A DNA stretch of 64,000 nt from Epiperipatus broadwayi (taxonomy: Eukaryota; Onychophora; Udeonychophora; Euonychophora; Peripatidae): the NCBI GenBank assembly GCA_028023455.1, contig JAQFVV010006208.1, positions 7,546,963 to 7,610,962 of the forward strand. Reading direction: 5' to 3'. The notes beneath the pieces were generated by a model. The model was not told where the DNA came from, made no database searches, and saw only the letters and a list, made by a program, of their open reading frames with translations. This document shows positions 24,301-35,072 of the stretch, in pieces. Both the position numbers and the translations under genes were made by a program. How positions within the stretch are numbered: the first letter of the stretch is position 1; each line of letters starts with the position of its first letter.

Positions 24301-24479
24301 AATTGTTTTTTCACACTTTTCTTTGTAAATATATGAGTATCCTGCATAACAGAAAAGTGAGTTTTTATTCTTATTTTTAAGTGCTGCACAGAAAAAGAAG
24401 CTAAGTGACTGGATTTTTATCCTGTCTCCTGTAAAAACCAAAAACTGAATTTGTTAGTCTGTCTTTTTGGTATTTATAG

Positions 24480-24625
24480 AAATATAGTCCCATATGGCTA
24501 TTTAAGTTAGATAGCTGGATTTGAAGACATATGGATGTCTGAAAACACTCATCATATAACATTTGTAATACAAGATTATTATTAAATTAAGTCACATGAT
24601 ATTGACTTGATTTCTTTGCAATATA
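24480..24625. repeat. Inverted partner of the 8030 repeat
   Basis: Carries CTATTTAAGTTAGATAGCTG and AAATTAAGTCACATGATAT, both reverse complements of blocks at 8030-8300. It is shorter because the F1-like middle part is absent, so it may show the uninserted state. Confidence 0.6.
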
Positions 24626-24689
24626 CATTTATATAGCTGTTGTATATGATTTTTATTATTTATTATAATCACTAAATAGGATCAATGCT

Positions 24690-25290
24690 TTTCTTGTATC
24701 CATGGATTGGATGCATGTAATTGAAATACATATTTTCTATTAGTCAAAATTTAATCTATTTCTACCATACTTATATTTGGATGCTCTATTTTTGTTTCAA
24801 AGAAAAAATTCATAATATGCAGCCTTTTTCGTCTGTAAATTCCATATAAAGTTCCTATCGCATTTCTATCTCCATATCCAAATGTACTCTCAGTATTTTT
24901 ATCTTTTAATTGCTTTCTAATTATAACATTAATGTCTCCTACAACAGTTTTAAAAGGTTGTTTTGGATAATATAATCAAAGTGTAAAGTCCTCTCCTTTG
25001 TGAGAATAAAAACATGTTGGATATAAATTTGAATTATCTGTATTTGATATCGTCATTATGACCAATTTTGCCATTTTCTCTTATATGCATCAATCTTTAC
25101 AATGTTCTTTTATTTTTTATTTATACTAAATTCTGTTCGATTTGTGCTTCCAATATTTCTGCCTTTGTAGTAAAGTATATGCCCCCATTTCAAATCAGTT
25201 ATCTTAATGGTCCATTCAATATTAGACAGATTTTCAATCAACATAACTTTCCGTCCTTGAAAATGAGCTACAATTGTAGTTAACTAAATA
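24690..25290 (-). pseudogene. LINE apurinic-endonuclease (EN) domain fragment
   Basis: The - strand reads KTVVGDINVIIRKQ (family VxGDFNA), then GYGDRNAIGTLYG (family GYGERNxxGxLL) and LHIMNFFFETK (family LxIxNTFF), the ordered signature of the EN domain in RTE-like LINEs. EN nicks target DNA for retrotransposition. One frameshift and several stops make it non-functional. The RT part of the same strand resumes at 22975, with LINE and SINE debris between, so one old element may be split. Confidence 0.7.
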
Positions 25291-25384
25291 AAAAGTTGAC
25301 GTCAAAATTCAATAATTATATGTGTAATCCAAATATTAGTTTGTCATTTTTCCAAAAGAGGTCAGTACTAGCTCACCAAGTAAA

Positions 25385-25915
25385 AAAAAAGTTTAAATAT
25401 ATTTAGAAGTAAACAGAATATTGGGTGTGGGTTAATTTATGATAATAGCAAGGAAAGTAGTTTACTGTTTAAGGTTCGAACGGGATCTTTAGCAACAGGG
25501 TATTATATACGTAAATGGAAAAACGTGGGTGATTTAGTCTGCAAGTTGAGTAAGTAAGCCATAGAAGATATTTCTGTTAATTGAATGTAAATGCCTGAAA
25601 GGATACAAATAATAGGATACAAATAATAGAGTTGTAGAAGAATAAATATAAGCAAAGTGATTGATTATACAGAAGGTGGGTTATTGATTTTTATGCTGGG
25701 TTTGAGAAAGATAAGGGGGATTTAGATATAAAAGACCATGGAGTTGACAAAGATTATGTTGTGGAAATGGGATGGAGCAAGATATGGAAAAATGTAGGGC
25801 GGGGAATGGATAGGGAAGATAAAGTGGTTAACAGGTTTCTCTGGGCATAGTTGCTGAGAGTTTCCTGACTCCATATAAGAAGTCACACTGCATCACATCA
25901 CTATAATTACTATAT
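25385..25915 (+). pseudogene. Second LINE family (CATCA-tailed), 3' fragment
   Basis: Colinear with 41098-41625: GTAAACAGAATATTG, GGAAAGTAGTTTACTGTTTAAGG, then GCTGAGAG and GCATCACATCAC at the end. A short duplication (GGATACAAATAATA twice near 25605) and frameshifts are present. Confidence 0.8.
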
Positions 25916-26097
25916 TGGTGATAAAGAAGAGATATGAAAGTTGCGAAAAAAAAATCAATTATTTATAATTAATAAATTAGAAAAATGTAAAATATTGCTT
26001 AGAAGTGGCACAAAATGATTATTTGATGCTAAAGATTAATAATAAAATAGACTGTGGTGTGTACAGGGGCCAGATTTATCTTCAGCTATCTGTACAC

Positions 26098-26391
26098 AAT
26101 ATATTGGTAAGAGAACAAACCGGTGTTACTGACGTCATTGAAAAAAATAAAAGACTGAAGTTGGGTTAGACATATTGCTAGAAGAGATCATAATAGATGG
26201 ACAATTGAAATCTTAAAGTGGATTCCAAGAGATTGTAAACGACCCAGAAAGAGACCACATGTGAGATGGATGGGTGAAATAAGAAAGTGTGCAGGGGTGA
26301 TATGGAGAAGAGAAGTTAAAGATCAGAGAAGATGGACTGAACTTGGAGAGACCTTCGTCCTGCAGTGGATTGGTAATGGTTCATGATAATG
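26098..26391 (+). mobile_element. RTE-like LINE 3' fragment, 10-bp TSD
   Basis: Begins inside the region coding for the post-RT arm (GTAAGAGAACAAAC) and ends at TGGTAATGGTTCATGATAATG, a mutated tail. ATCTGTACAC (26088-26097) and ATCTGTATAC (26392-26401) flank it, so its insertion in the LTR is exact. Confidence 0.8.
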
Positions 26392-26650
26392 ATCTGTATA
26401 CGTTATTTTGAAAATAATACACACACAAAGATTTAACTTAACAAGTTAATTACTCTGAATATATAATATTAGTAGTTTGTTAGTTTTTCATCTAGCGACT
26501 TACGGGTTGACTTCCATAAATTTAATCAGTCTTGATTATAAAAACACGGGTTTTTTATTGTATTGAACTATAACCTTGCATTTCTTATACAGTATTTTAT
26601 TATTTTATTTTGCTAACTCTTCTTCCCAAACTTCTCACCAATCTCTTCAG

Positions 26651-27458
26651 TATTTATTTAATGAATAATATTTCTGTAGGGTAATTTTCACTGCATCACT
26701 CTCGTGCAAAGTAGGAGGGACTAGTTTCTATCCCTTTTAACACCTTGTGGAAGAGTATAATCATAAACATGTGACCAAAGAAGGATAAAAAAACGTATGA
26801 TTCCCAAGATGCACATTTTGCGGTGGATCAGCACTCATCAGTTGGCCCAGATCACATTCTCCCACACATATCTCTATCATTGTTCAATATATATATATAT
26901 ATATATAGGGAATTACTAACGTTTAATTGATGTGCCAGACTTACTGCCCTCACAACATTGACCCAAACCACTTGATGGAAGTATATGAAACATTTTTATT
27001 AATCATTCATGATGATAGAGATGATCCATTTAATGAATAATATTTCTGTAGTGCGCATCTAGTAAAAATTTGCTACAGAAATATTATTTATTAAATGCAT
27101 AATTTCTTATCTCATAAATGACTAATAAACATTATTAATATACTTCCATCAAGTCGTTTGTGGCAAAGTTGTGGTTAAACTGTAGTAATTCCCTATCTAT
27201 CTATACTGTGCAATGGGAAAGATATGTAAAAAAAATGTGGTGAGTGCTGGTTCATCATGAAATGTGCATCTTGGGGATTATACATCTTTTCCATGTGTCT
27301 TTGGTCATATGTTTATGATTACACCCCTCCCCAAGGTGTTCAATGCGGATAGAAATCAATTGCTACTTTGTGTGAGAGTGATGCAGAGAAAATTACATTA
27401 CAGAAATATTCATCAAGCGAATAATCTCTAGTCTAATGATTGACTAATAATATGCTTA
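26651..27458. mobile_element. 808-bp palindromic element, 10-bp TSD
   Basis: ATCTCTTCAG flanks it at 26641-26650 and 27459-27468. Long inverted arms meet near the centre: CACTCTCGTGCAAAGTAG on the left versus CTACTTTGTGTGAGAGTG on the right, and GGGAATTACTA versus TAGTAATTCCC. The middle includes F2-like blocks (CATGTGACCAAAG, ATCAGTTGGCCCAGAT). It is non-coding. TSD size and long arms fit either a foldback/MULE-like transposon or an F2-type foldback. Confidence 0.7.
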
Positions 27459-27622
27459 ATCTCTTCAGCATATTTCACTGTTCACAGACAACTGTGTTCA
27501 CAAGCACCTTTCTGCTCACATTACTCTTAGCAATTAACTGCTCTCTGATACTGTTCTTAATGTTCTTCTGACATTTTAGAGAGTCTGCTGTGTTTTGAGA
27601 TATAATTTTTATAAAACAGTTT

Positions 27623-29150
27623 TTGAGATGGCACTGAGAGTAGTGGGTCATGTGAAAGTCTGAGTTCGAATCCCGCATATATTCATCATCATCATTATCA
27701 AGCATTATCAATCACTGCAGGATGAAGGTCTCTCCAAGTTTAATCCATCTCCGATCTTTAGCTTCTCTTCTTCACATCGCCCCTGCACACTTTCTTATTT
27801 CATCCATCCATCTCACATGTGGTCTCTTTCTGGGTCTTTTACAATCTCTTGGAATCCAGTTTAAAATTTCAATTGTCCATCTATTATCATCTCTTCAAGA
27901 AATATGTCCAGCGCAACTCCACTTCAATCTTTTAATTTTTTCAATGAGGTCAGTAACACCTGTTTGTTCTCTTACCCATACATTGTGTTTTTGATCTCTT
28001 CTTGTTACTCCCAACATACATCTCTCCATACTTCTTTGAGTGGTCTGAAGTCTCTGTATTGCTCTTTTATTAAGTGTCCAAGTCTCAGATCCATAAGTAA
28101 GAACTGGTAAAACACATTTGTTAAAAACCGTCCTTTTCAAACACATAGGCATATTTCCTTTTAGTATCAAGTTATTTCTACCAAAAGCACTCCAACCAAG
28201 TTTAATTCTATGGTTAATTTCTTCCATTATGTTTCCATCTGTATTAATAATCTGACCAAGATATTTGTAACTGTTAACTTCTTCTAATTCATCATAATCA
28301 ATCTTTTATTTTCATATTTTGAGCAAATCGATTAAACTTTACGTTAGTCTTTTTAACATTTATCTTTAGTCCTACTTTCCTACTTTCATCTGATAAGTCC
28401 TGCAACATTTCCTACAGCTCTGAAGCATTATTTGCAAAAACAACTACATCATCTGCAAAATCTAAATGACTTAAATAATCTCCATTTACTTTCACTCCTT
28501 TAGTTTCCCATTTTAATCCACAAAATACTTCTTGCAGCACTGCTGTAAAAAGTTTTGGAGATATGGAATCATCTTGTCTTACACCTTTCTCAATGTTGAC
28601 TTTCCCAGTATCATTATGTAATCTAATTGTTACATATATATAAATGCAGGTTTAAGCCTGTACAATGAATTAATTTATATAAATAGTGTGTAAAAGATCT
28701 GCCTATCCCTCACATATGTATGTAATTATTCTCCTGTACATGAGGGGTCGGAATGACTAATATGTCAACATGGGTAGGATGACAACCTTGGCACTAACAT
28801 GGGCTTTAAATGTCCCATCATCAGAATTTTAATGAAATGGAAGGCTGAAGAGTTTTGGGTTGAAGTAATTTGAAGCCTGTCCATTAAGGTATGAAGATTG
28901 GCTATCTTAATACAAAGATGAGCACTGATTGTATATATGTGTGAATAGTAATTTAGACCAACTGTTGATTGTTGGCTTAGCATGAAATACATATATTGGT
29001 GATTATTTATCTTTTGAACATGTGTGGTCAGGTGGGTCAGCAATATGAGATGGCACTGAGAGTAGTGGGTCACATGAAAGTCTAAGTTCGAATCCTGCAT
29101 ATATTACATATATAAATGCAGGTTTAAGACTGTTCATTGTATAAAACAGT
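27623..29150 (+). repeat. F2 element with direct terminal repeats and 12-bp TSD
   Basis: ATAAAACAGTTT flanks it at 27611-27622 and 29151-29162. Its left end (GAGATGGCACTGAGAGTAGT ... TTCGAATCCCGCATAT) recurs directly at the right end (29047-29140), followed in both by ATAAATGCAGGTTTAAG. Thus the element begins and ends with about 100 bp of the same sequence, as expected of a partial head-to-tail dimer. The TTCGAATCC block resembles a tRNA B box. An RTE copy is nested near the left end. Confidence 0.7.
27679..28630 (-). mobile_element. RTE-like LINE copy nested in F2
   Basis: On the - strand it runs from the RT palm region (IRLHND-like coding) through FADD to the tail, seen on + as (CATCAT)n at 27683. 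Similarity to 38990-41025 is high, with a few frameshifts (an extra T near 28305). CATATAT on both sides is a likely short target duplication, and F2 sequence resumes at TTACATATATATAAATGCAGG-type sequence on the right. Confidence 0.85.
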
Positions 29151-29700
29151 TTCATTATTATCTCCTTGCAAATTAACATATCTAGATTATTTTGGTATTT
29201 GCATAATGTAATTTATTATGCATTTTAATTATTTCTAGAATGAGTTTTTATATATTTTATATTAATTTCTTTTACATGCACTCACATGTAATTTTATTTA
29301 TATTATTACACATTTTTAGTCAGTATAGAACAATATCTCCTCTTACATAATCTTGCAATATTCCAGGCTTTCTTCATAGTCTATCTCTTCTTGGTGGAAG
29401 TACCGATCATTTTTTTTACTATGTAGTTCACTATTTGATGAAGTAAATGGATGCTGTAAATTAGACTGGAAGATTTTTCCTCAATATCTTTTTTGATATT
29501 GATAGATATATACATTTTAATATTCTCGCTATTTTCTATAAGATCTTCTATCCAAGTGATAGCTTAATTTGTAATCTTATCTGTTATCTCTAGTAAAACA
29601 GGCAAAACTCTCTCCATATAGTAGTGCCACTCAGTGCCAACCAGAGTAATCAATGGATGCCAGAAAGCTTGTGCATAAAATCCCTATCTAGTGCCTACTC

Positions 29701-29761
29701 ATCCAATATCCCCAGACTAGTTTCTGGCTTGAGGCCTTCATCAGTGAGGAGCTTTGGATCT
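29701..29761 (-). ncRNA. Type I hammerhead ribozyme (predicted), F1 left arm
   Basis: On the - strand: outer and inner stem I strands ATCCAA and TCCTCA, CTGATGA, a GGC-CTCAA-GCC hairpin, GAAAC, a two-base loop, GTC, then TGGGGA and TTGGAT. All core positions are present and the stem I pairing is 12 bp in two blocks. Confidence 0.65.
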
Positions 29762-29974
29762 GAGAGCACTGCACCTAGATCTTAGGATCTAATGCAACCC
29801 TCCAGCAGACACCTTTTATCTCTACTTAACTACAAAACTATGAGCTATTGAGCTTAGATTGAAAATATTATTGTGTTTTCAATTTCATTCTCATAGTTTT
29901 GTAGTTAAGTAGAGATAAAAGGTGTCTGCTGGAGGGTTGCATTATATCCTAAGATCTAAGTGCAGTGCTCTCAA

Positions 29975-30033
29975 ATCCAAAGCTCCTCACTGATGAAAGC
30001 CACAAGCCAGAAACTAGTCTGGGGATATTGGAT
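29975..30033 (+). ncRNA. Type I hammerhead ribozyme (predicted), F1 right arm
   Basis: Both stem I blocks pair fully (ATCCAA with TTGGAT, TCCTCA with TGGGGA). CTGATGA is at 29990-29996, GAAA at 30010-30013, and the cleavage site follows C30019. Stem II is weaker here because one arm carries A in place of G. Confidence 0.6.
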
Positions 30034-30560
30034 GAGTAGGCACTAGATAGGGATTTTATGCACAAGCTTTCTGGCATCCATTGATTACTCTGGTTGGCAC
30101 TGAGTGGCACTACTACATGGAGAGAATTTTTCTTGTTTTAATAACAGTAATGTGCTAGCATAAGAAAAGTGATCATGTGATATTTAGTGGTATCTCTAGT
30201 AACTCAATAAAATGTTTTTTTAGTGGTCAATGTGCTGTTTTATCTTCTGTCTTACATTTTAATTTTGATAGGCTTGCGATTTTATTTAAAATTTCTTTAA
30301 TGCCATTATTCATGTTTGACCACTAGATACATATATGGGCTACTTCTTACATGCATGCTATTCTGGAATGTCCTTCATGTAGCATCTGTAGCATGTATTT
30401 CCTCCCCTCCATTGGAATTAAAATTATAAGAATGTAATATTGACACATAAACAAACTTTTCTGAACATTATTTGCAGCTGTTGCCTAGTTTGGTACCACT
30501 TTTTGCCATTTTTGTTTAACTAACTGATAGCACACATGATTTTAGTCCAATTAGCTATCT

Positions 30561-30964
30561 ACAACTCTCGACTTCATAACAACTATATAGTTGACTTATG
30601 TAATACATGACTTGTATATGCTTTTATTTGGTGTCCCAAAAAGACCATCCGCATGCTTTATCTGCTTTCCAGACTTGTATAATATTTCAAAAATCATACA
30701 GGCCTGGGTCATTACACGAAATGAATACATAATGAACCAAAAATCAAATGGCATTCAAATCAGCAATAAATTAATGTTCTCAGAAAGATAACCATGATGA
30801 TGACATGAAAGCATTGAAAGTATACTTGGTAAAATAAATCTTGCTAAATTTTCTATTTAGATTCTGTTTTAGTATTTTTTACATTAAACAAATAAATATG
30901 TATATATATTCAGCAGATGATGTCAGCCATTATCATTTCATTTTGAGAGAGAAAGAATTCAAGA
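30561..30964. other. Unassigned sequence
   Basis: An open frame at 30591-30791 on + has no family resemblance. Nothing else is recognised. Confidence 0.45.
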
Positions 30965-31445
30965 AAATAATTGATAAAGGCGAAAGTGAGATGGTAGGCT
31001 TAATTTAAATAGTGTATGAGCATATTTACACATTTACATAACCTATTTAAGGCTTTTGGACTTACAGAGTCAGGAGTCCCTGAATTACATTAATACCAGA
31101 ACATATAGAAACAGGTTCTGAGGTTTTATATACCTCTGAAGACTTCTGGAGTTGTTACAAACTTTACTAAATATGGCATTTTTTACATACCTCACCATAT
31201 GTAGAATTTTTTTTTATAGATCTCTGACCTTTAAGATCAGTTATGCAACTCTATGACCTAACAGCTTGCTACCCATTTATCGTTACAGTTATTTATATAA
31301 TCATATATGTAATTATTCCACACAGTCATTATACGACATAATTATTGTACAAAGTTATTATTTTTGTTTTACACAATTATTATACATTTATTGTTGCACA
31401 TATATATATATTCCTCATTTGATCTTGAACACTGCACATTTAATA
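30965..31445. mobile_element. Solo LTR-like repeat, type C, copy 2
   Basis: Colinear with 19125-19755 and in the same direction; shorter in the TTATTATACA-rich part. It lies just left of unassigned sequence (31446-32143) that precedes Gypsy pol debris, so it might be the LTR of that element. Confidence 0.6.
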
Positions 31446-32143
31446 AGCTTCAGGCGATGAGAAACTTCTCCCAAGGGCAAGTAATTGAAATTTCATATAT
31501 TCTCTATTTCTGAACTCCTTATAAGGGCTTTTCCAAAGTTGGAAGGTTGATGCTATGTTTAGCTAATCTAAAAGTGCACTCCCACAAGAACACATCACTA
31601 CTAACAGCTAACCCTGAAATAATTAAACATACGATCCTTAATAGCATTTTAACTATTTACAAATATGCAATCATTTAACGTAATAAGGCCCAAAGGCATA
31701 CATAAATAATAATTTAGATCAGTACAACCTGTAAGAATCCTAGCTGGCTGTTCTCACATTCAGAGGCCAGTTCTCCACACTTGAAGTCACTGTCCAATGG
31801 GAGATGATCTGCTCCAATATATAAGCCCGTTTGCATAGATAAAGCTCCATGAATCAAGTGTTCTCTTGTTCATCAAATTAGTACTGAGGCATTCATTGTT
31901 CAATCCCTGAAGTTGATTGGCTAGTACTCTATCCATCCGCTCAGGTGATTCTTCATTTTAATCTCCATACAAGAATTTACATTGTTATCTCTCTGACTTT
32001 AATTAATGAATTATTTTCATAGTTTGTTATTTATCTTATAAAGGAAATCTAACTCAAATTCCTTTAATTGTTTTATTTTATTAATGATGTATTCTATTCT
32101 CATTAATTATACTGGTATTCATTGTAGAAAATAAACCTTTTTC
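31446..32143. other. Unassigned, GC-richer patch near 31730-31960
   Basis: The patch (GGCTGTTCTCACATTC, GGGAGATGATCTGC) has the look of an LTR or untranslated part of a retroelement, but no partner copy was found in the window. Confidence 0.35.
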
Positions 32144-32156
32144 TAATCTTAAAGTT

Positions 32157-32258
32157 TATAAACAAGGCAAAACTCTTCATACAGTAGTGCCACCCTGTGA
32201 CAACCAGAGTAATCAATGGATGCCAGAAGAGATGGTGATCATGTGATGTTTAATGGTT
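32157..32258 (+). repeat. Short F1 copy, 13-bp TSD
   Basis: TAATCTTAAAGTT flanks it at 32144-32156 and 32259-32271. Only the left arm (AAGGCAAAACTC) and the common right end (GATCATGTGATGTTTAATGG) remain, joined by an internal deletion. Confidence 0.85.
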
Positions 32259-32699
32259 TAATCTTAAAGTTATAAATCTTTTACTTACTAATTTTAAAAG
32301 AATAAGACTTTTAAAATTCTTTAATTTATTAAACTTATTACTTTTTCTCTCTGTAAGTTTATAGCTATATATGTATGTGCATTTAAACATACACATCATT
32401 TCTTCCCCCAAGTTCAGTGATCAATTTTTAATCTCTGAGCTCAGTACGTAGTCATTAACATGTGTGGATCTTTTTATTCTGTTTTTAACATGCTGTTGTT
32501 TATATTTCACCTCACTTGACATGTTTTCTCTTAGTAAGTGGTCATCGTTGTCTTTGTGTTGAATAAATTGGATATTATCTTTTCATTCTCATCTTTACGT
32601 AGCTGATTTACATGCTTGCATAGTATTTCCCTGTTTTTAATTTGATCTGTGACTACTTGTTTTGATAGATGACGAATGACTTCCACTTGCAACCAAAAC

Positions 32700-33935
32700 T
32701 TATTCATATTGTTTTTACCTGAACTTTTTCCTTTGGTTTAAATTTATTAAATTTATGGGTACCGGCTTGATGTTTATTTTGATCCACAATTGGCACAATG
32801 TTTGATAATTTTGTGCACAACATTCTACCTAAATACATGTCACCTAGTAATTTCCCAGATTTAGCACTAAGGTTTGCATGTTGATGAACGAGTGCAGTCA
32901 GCACTGCTTTGTGTATTCTATTTTTTCCCAATTTATTAATGGAAGACTTTAGAGTTTGTACAGCTTTCTCAACCAGTCTGCTGGATTGAGTGTTGTGGTA
33001 GGGCATGAGTGTGTGTTTAATTTCTCATTCTTGCCTCACTTCTTCAAACTTTGCTGATGTAAAAACAGTTCCATTATCTAAAACAAGCCTTTCCGGAAAG
33101 CCGTGATGAGCTAAAATTTTATATAATTTGCTAAGAGTCACATCTGTACTGGTGTTATTGACTATTTTATATTCGGTCCACGCTGAAAATGCATCGAGCA
33201 CTATTAAAACAGATACCCTCAAAAGGGCATTCAGTCCATGCTGAAAATGCATCAAGCACTACTAAAACAGATAACCCTCAAAAGGGGCATTCGGTCCATG
33301 CTGAAAATGCATCGAGAACTACTAAAACAGATAATCATCAAAAGGACTGCAGTGGTCAATGTGCATCCATTGACATAGCTTTTCAGCTTTAGGCCATGGT
33401 TCAAACTTAGCCAGAGGTGATTTAGTGTATGTTTGACAGTTTTTTCATTTTTAAATATATTTTGCAATATCATTATTAATGCTGGGGCATCAGACATACT
33501 AATGAGCTAATGCTTTTTCCTAACGATGCCTGGATGGCCCTCATGCAACAATTTAAGAATTTGGTTCCTATCCTTTAGCAGGATTAGCACTTGATCATTT
33601 CTCAGAATGTATTCTTTGCATACAGACAACTCCTCATGGGCATTCCATAATTATTTATGATGAAGAAAACTAGGTCATTGATTTGGCCAATCTTTGCTGA
33701 TCTTTACCATCCATTGGTAGCCATTGTCTTCGAATGTCTGGGCAGCCACTGTTGTGCTGTTGAGGGTTTGACTTTTCAAGATGTCAATATAATTAATTTT
33801 TTTTTTATATCTTTCAGTCTGATCTGGTATATGTGATAGAGCATCAATGTGCCCTATTTGTTTTTCTTTTTTATATCCTAATGTATAATCATAACTCACG
33901 AAAATGTTAAGCCAATGCAACGTGAGAACTCAGAT
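32700..33935 (-). pseudogene. Gypsy-type pol relic: RNase H end and integrase
   Basis: Read on the - strand from 33920: YDYTLGYKKEKQIGHIDALSHIP is the end of a Gypsy RNase H domain. Then LLHEGHPGIVRKKH (about 33555-33510) is the integrase zinc-binding region. WPKAEKLCQWMHIDHCSPF and VLDAFSAWTE carry the first catalytic Asp, and LVLDNGTVFTSAKFEEV the second. PYHNTQSSRLVEKAVQTLK completes the D-D-E triad at Glu. Integrase inserts the cDNA copy. The domain order and motifs are those of Gypsy/Ty3 elements. Frameshifts, stops and a local tandem duplication show it is inactive. gag, protease and RT were not found. Confidence 0.85.
33178..33350. repeat. 58-60 bp tandem triplication inside integrase
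   Basis: CTGAAAATGCATC(G/A)AG(C/A)ACTA recurs at 33183, 33241 and 33301. The unit spans the codons of the first integrase Asp motif (VLDAFSAWTE), so this catalytic segment is present three times. The first spacing is 58 bp and shifts the frame. Confidence 0.85.
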
Positions 33936-34171
33936 GTTCGGGAGTAAGCATAGTAAATGATAATCATGTAATGATTGCAACAGTAATTTAAAATAATAAA
34001 TTTATAGGAGATGTAAAATTAGATAAATAAAAAGAGGGAGATACAACATTAAAAAAAAGCAAATTTTAATTCAAATTAATGACAGTTGAAAAAATTAAAT
34101 AATAAAGAGGAGATAGATATTGGTATTAGGTAATTAAGAATCATACAAAATATATAAATACATTTTACAAC
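33936..34171. other. Unassigned AT-rich sequence
   Basis: Nothing recognised. Confidence 0.4.
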
Positions 34172-34183
34172 AAAAATAATTTA

Positions 34184-34303
34184 CTGGCATCCATTGATTA
34201 CTCTGGTTAGCACAAGGTGGCACTACTATATAGAGAGTTTTTGCCTGTTTACTAACAGTTATGTGCTAGCATGAGATGGTGATCATGTGATGTTTAGTGG
34301 TTT
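34184..34303 (+). repeat. Short F1 copy, 12-bp TSD
   Basis: AAAAATAATTTA lies at 34172-34183 and 34304-34315. The copy is 5'-truncated within the right arm (starting CTGGCATCCATTG) and ends at the common GATGTTTAGTGG. Because it has no inverted part, it shows that the right end is the fixed end. Confidence 0.88.
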
Positions 34304-34315
34304 AAAAATAATTTA

Positions 34316-35072
34316 TAATAGTTAATAAGTTTTGATGATAATAATTATTAAATTTAAATTTTATACAATAATATTTAAGTTAATAATAAAAAATTAATAA
34401 ATAAATACTAAAAGATAAAAATTTATACAGGTTGGCTATATTTTTTATAGGTTTTTTATGTATGATAATATTATTTGATATGAAATAATTAATAAGTACT
34501 ATAGGCTTTCTGATTAGAATTTAGTGATATTTTATGATATAAATGTAGTATAAATTTTGAGTAATAGGGTACCTGTTATATAAAAATAGGGTATAATATA
34601 TATATATATATGTATACTATAATTAATGAATATATATTTGGTTTATATGTATGTATTGTAACCTGAATAAAAAGGGGAGGGAGGAAGGATAAGAAAGAGA
34701 AATCAGAATGTGGGAGAGGAGAGGGAGAAAATGAGAGAATAAGATAGTGAGAAGCAAGAGAGAGGAGAGGAAGATAGGGAGATGAGGAGAAGAGAAAATA
34801 AAATAAATAAATTAAAATCAGAGACTCTTCAGCTAGACGGAGCAGGGTTACAATATAATTTACAAAGATGATAGTACACAGAGACATATAACAAGAGGAA
34901 GGAAAATTTATACAATACTGGCAAACAATCAGAGCATAATAACAATAATGGGGATTAGATTATTGAGGAAAATTTCTAATTTATCAAATAGTTATAAGAC
35001 TTAACCTTCCATCAAATCATATTCTCTGAGCACAACATGTTTGTGACAAAAAAAAAAAAACGTATCTCCTAC
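34316..35072. other. Unassigned; purine-rich tract at 34672-34805
   Basis: The tract is a (GA/GGA)-rich simple sequence. A - strand open frame over it is a low-complexity artefact. TA repeats occur near 34595. Confidence 0.5.

Larger units (their letters stand above)
26058..29340 (-). mobile_element. Gypsy-A LTR, third copy, split by four insertions
   Basis: LTR pieces at 26058-26097, 26392-26650, 27459-27622 and 29151-29340 together follow the order of the LTRs at 46727-48357 and 51298-52617. Landmarks are TGTGTACAGG at the left edge, AATAATACAC, AGTCTT, TTTCACTG, AACTGCTCT and CTTGCAAATTA. The gaps are filled by an RTE fragment, a palindromic element and an F2 element that itself contains an RTE copy, each with its own flanking duplication. 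Confidence 0.7.
29597..30190 (+). repeat. F1 foldback copy, 12-bp TSD, two inverted ribozymes
   Basis: TATCTCTAGTAA flanks it at 29585-29596 and 30191-30202. The left half is an inverted copy of the right half. Each half carries a complete hammerhead-like core (29701-29761 on -, 29975-30033 on +). The right end is the common GTGATATTTAGTGG. This is the most complete dispersed copy in the window. Confidence 0.9.
29341..30560 (-). pseudogene. Gypsy-A internal region relic (integrase remnant)
   Basis: After the LTR pieces, 29341-29584 and 30203-30560 are colinear with the internal part of the element at 46.7-52.6 kb. CTTCATG(T/C)AG, TTTCCTCCCCTC and GACACATAAACAAACTTT correspond to the integrase-coding stretch near 49790-49930. 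Reading frames are destroyed. An F1 element (29597-30190) splits the relic. Confidence 0.5.

Noticed and set aside
24690-25290. Host exonuclease III/APE1 gene
   Set aside because: The GYGxRNxxGxL and LxIxNxFF motifs are those of LINE endonucleases, the frame is broken, and LINE sequence lies on the same strand nearby.
28640-29110. Hammerhead in F2 (CTGATGATGGG ... CCCA on the - strand)
   Set aside because: The first box and a stem II are present but no GAAA follows; TGTTAG stands in its place, so the core is incomplete.
32700-33935. Retroviral provirus with envelope
   Set aside because: Only RNase H and integrase debris of Gypsy type is seen. No envelope-like frame and no paired LTRs can be assigned.
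34576-34887. 103-codon - strand frame as a gene
   Set aside because: It is a low-complexity Ser/Leu/Pro product of a purine-rich tract.
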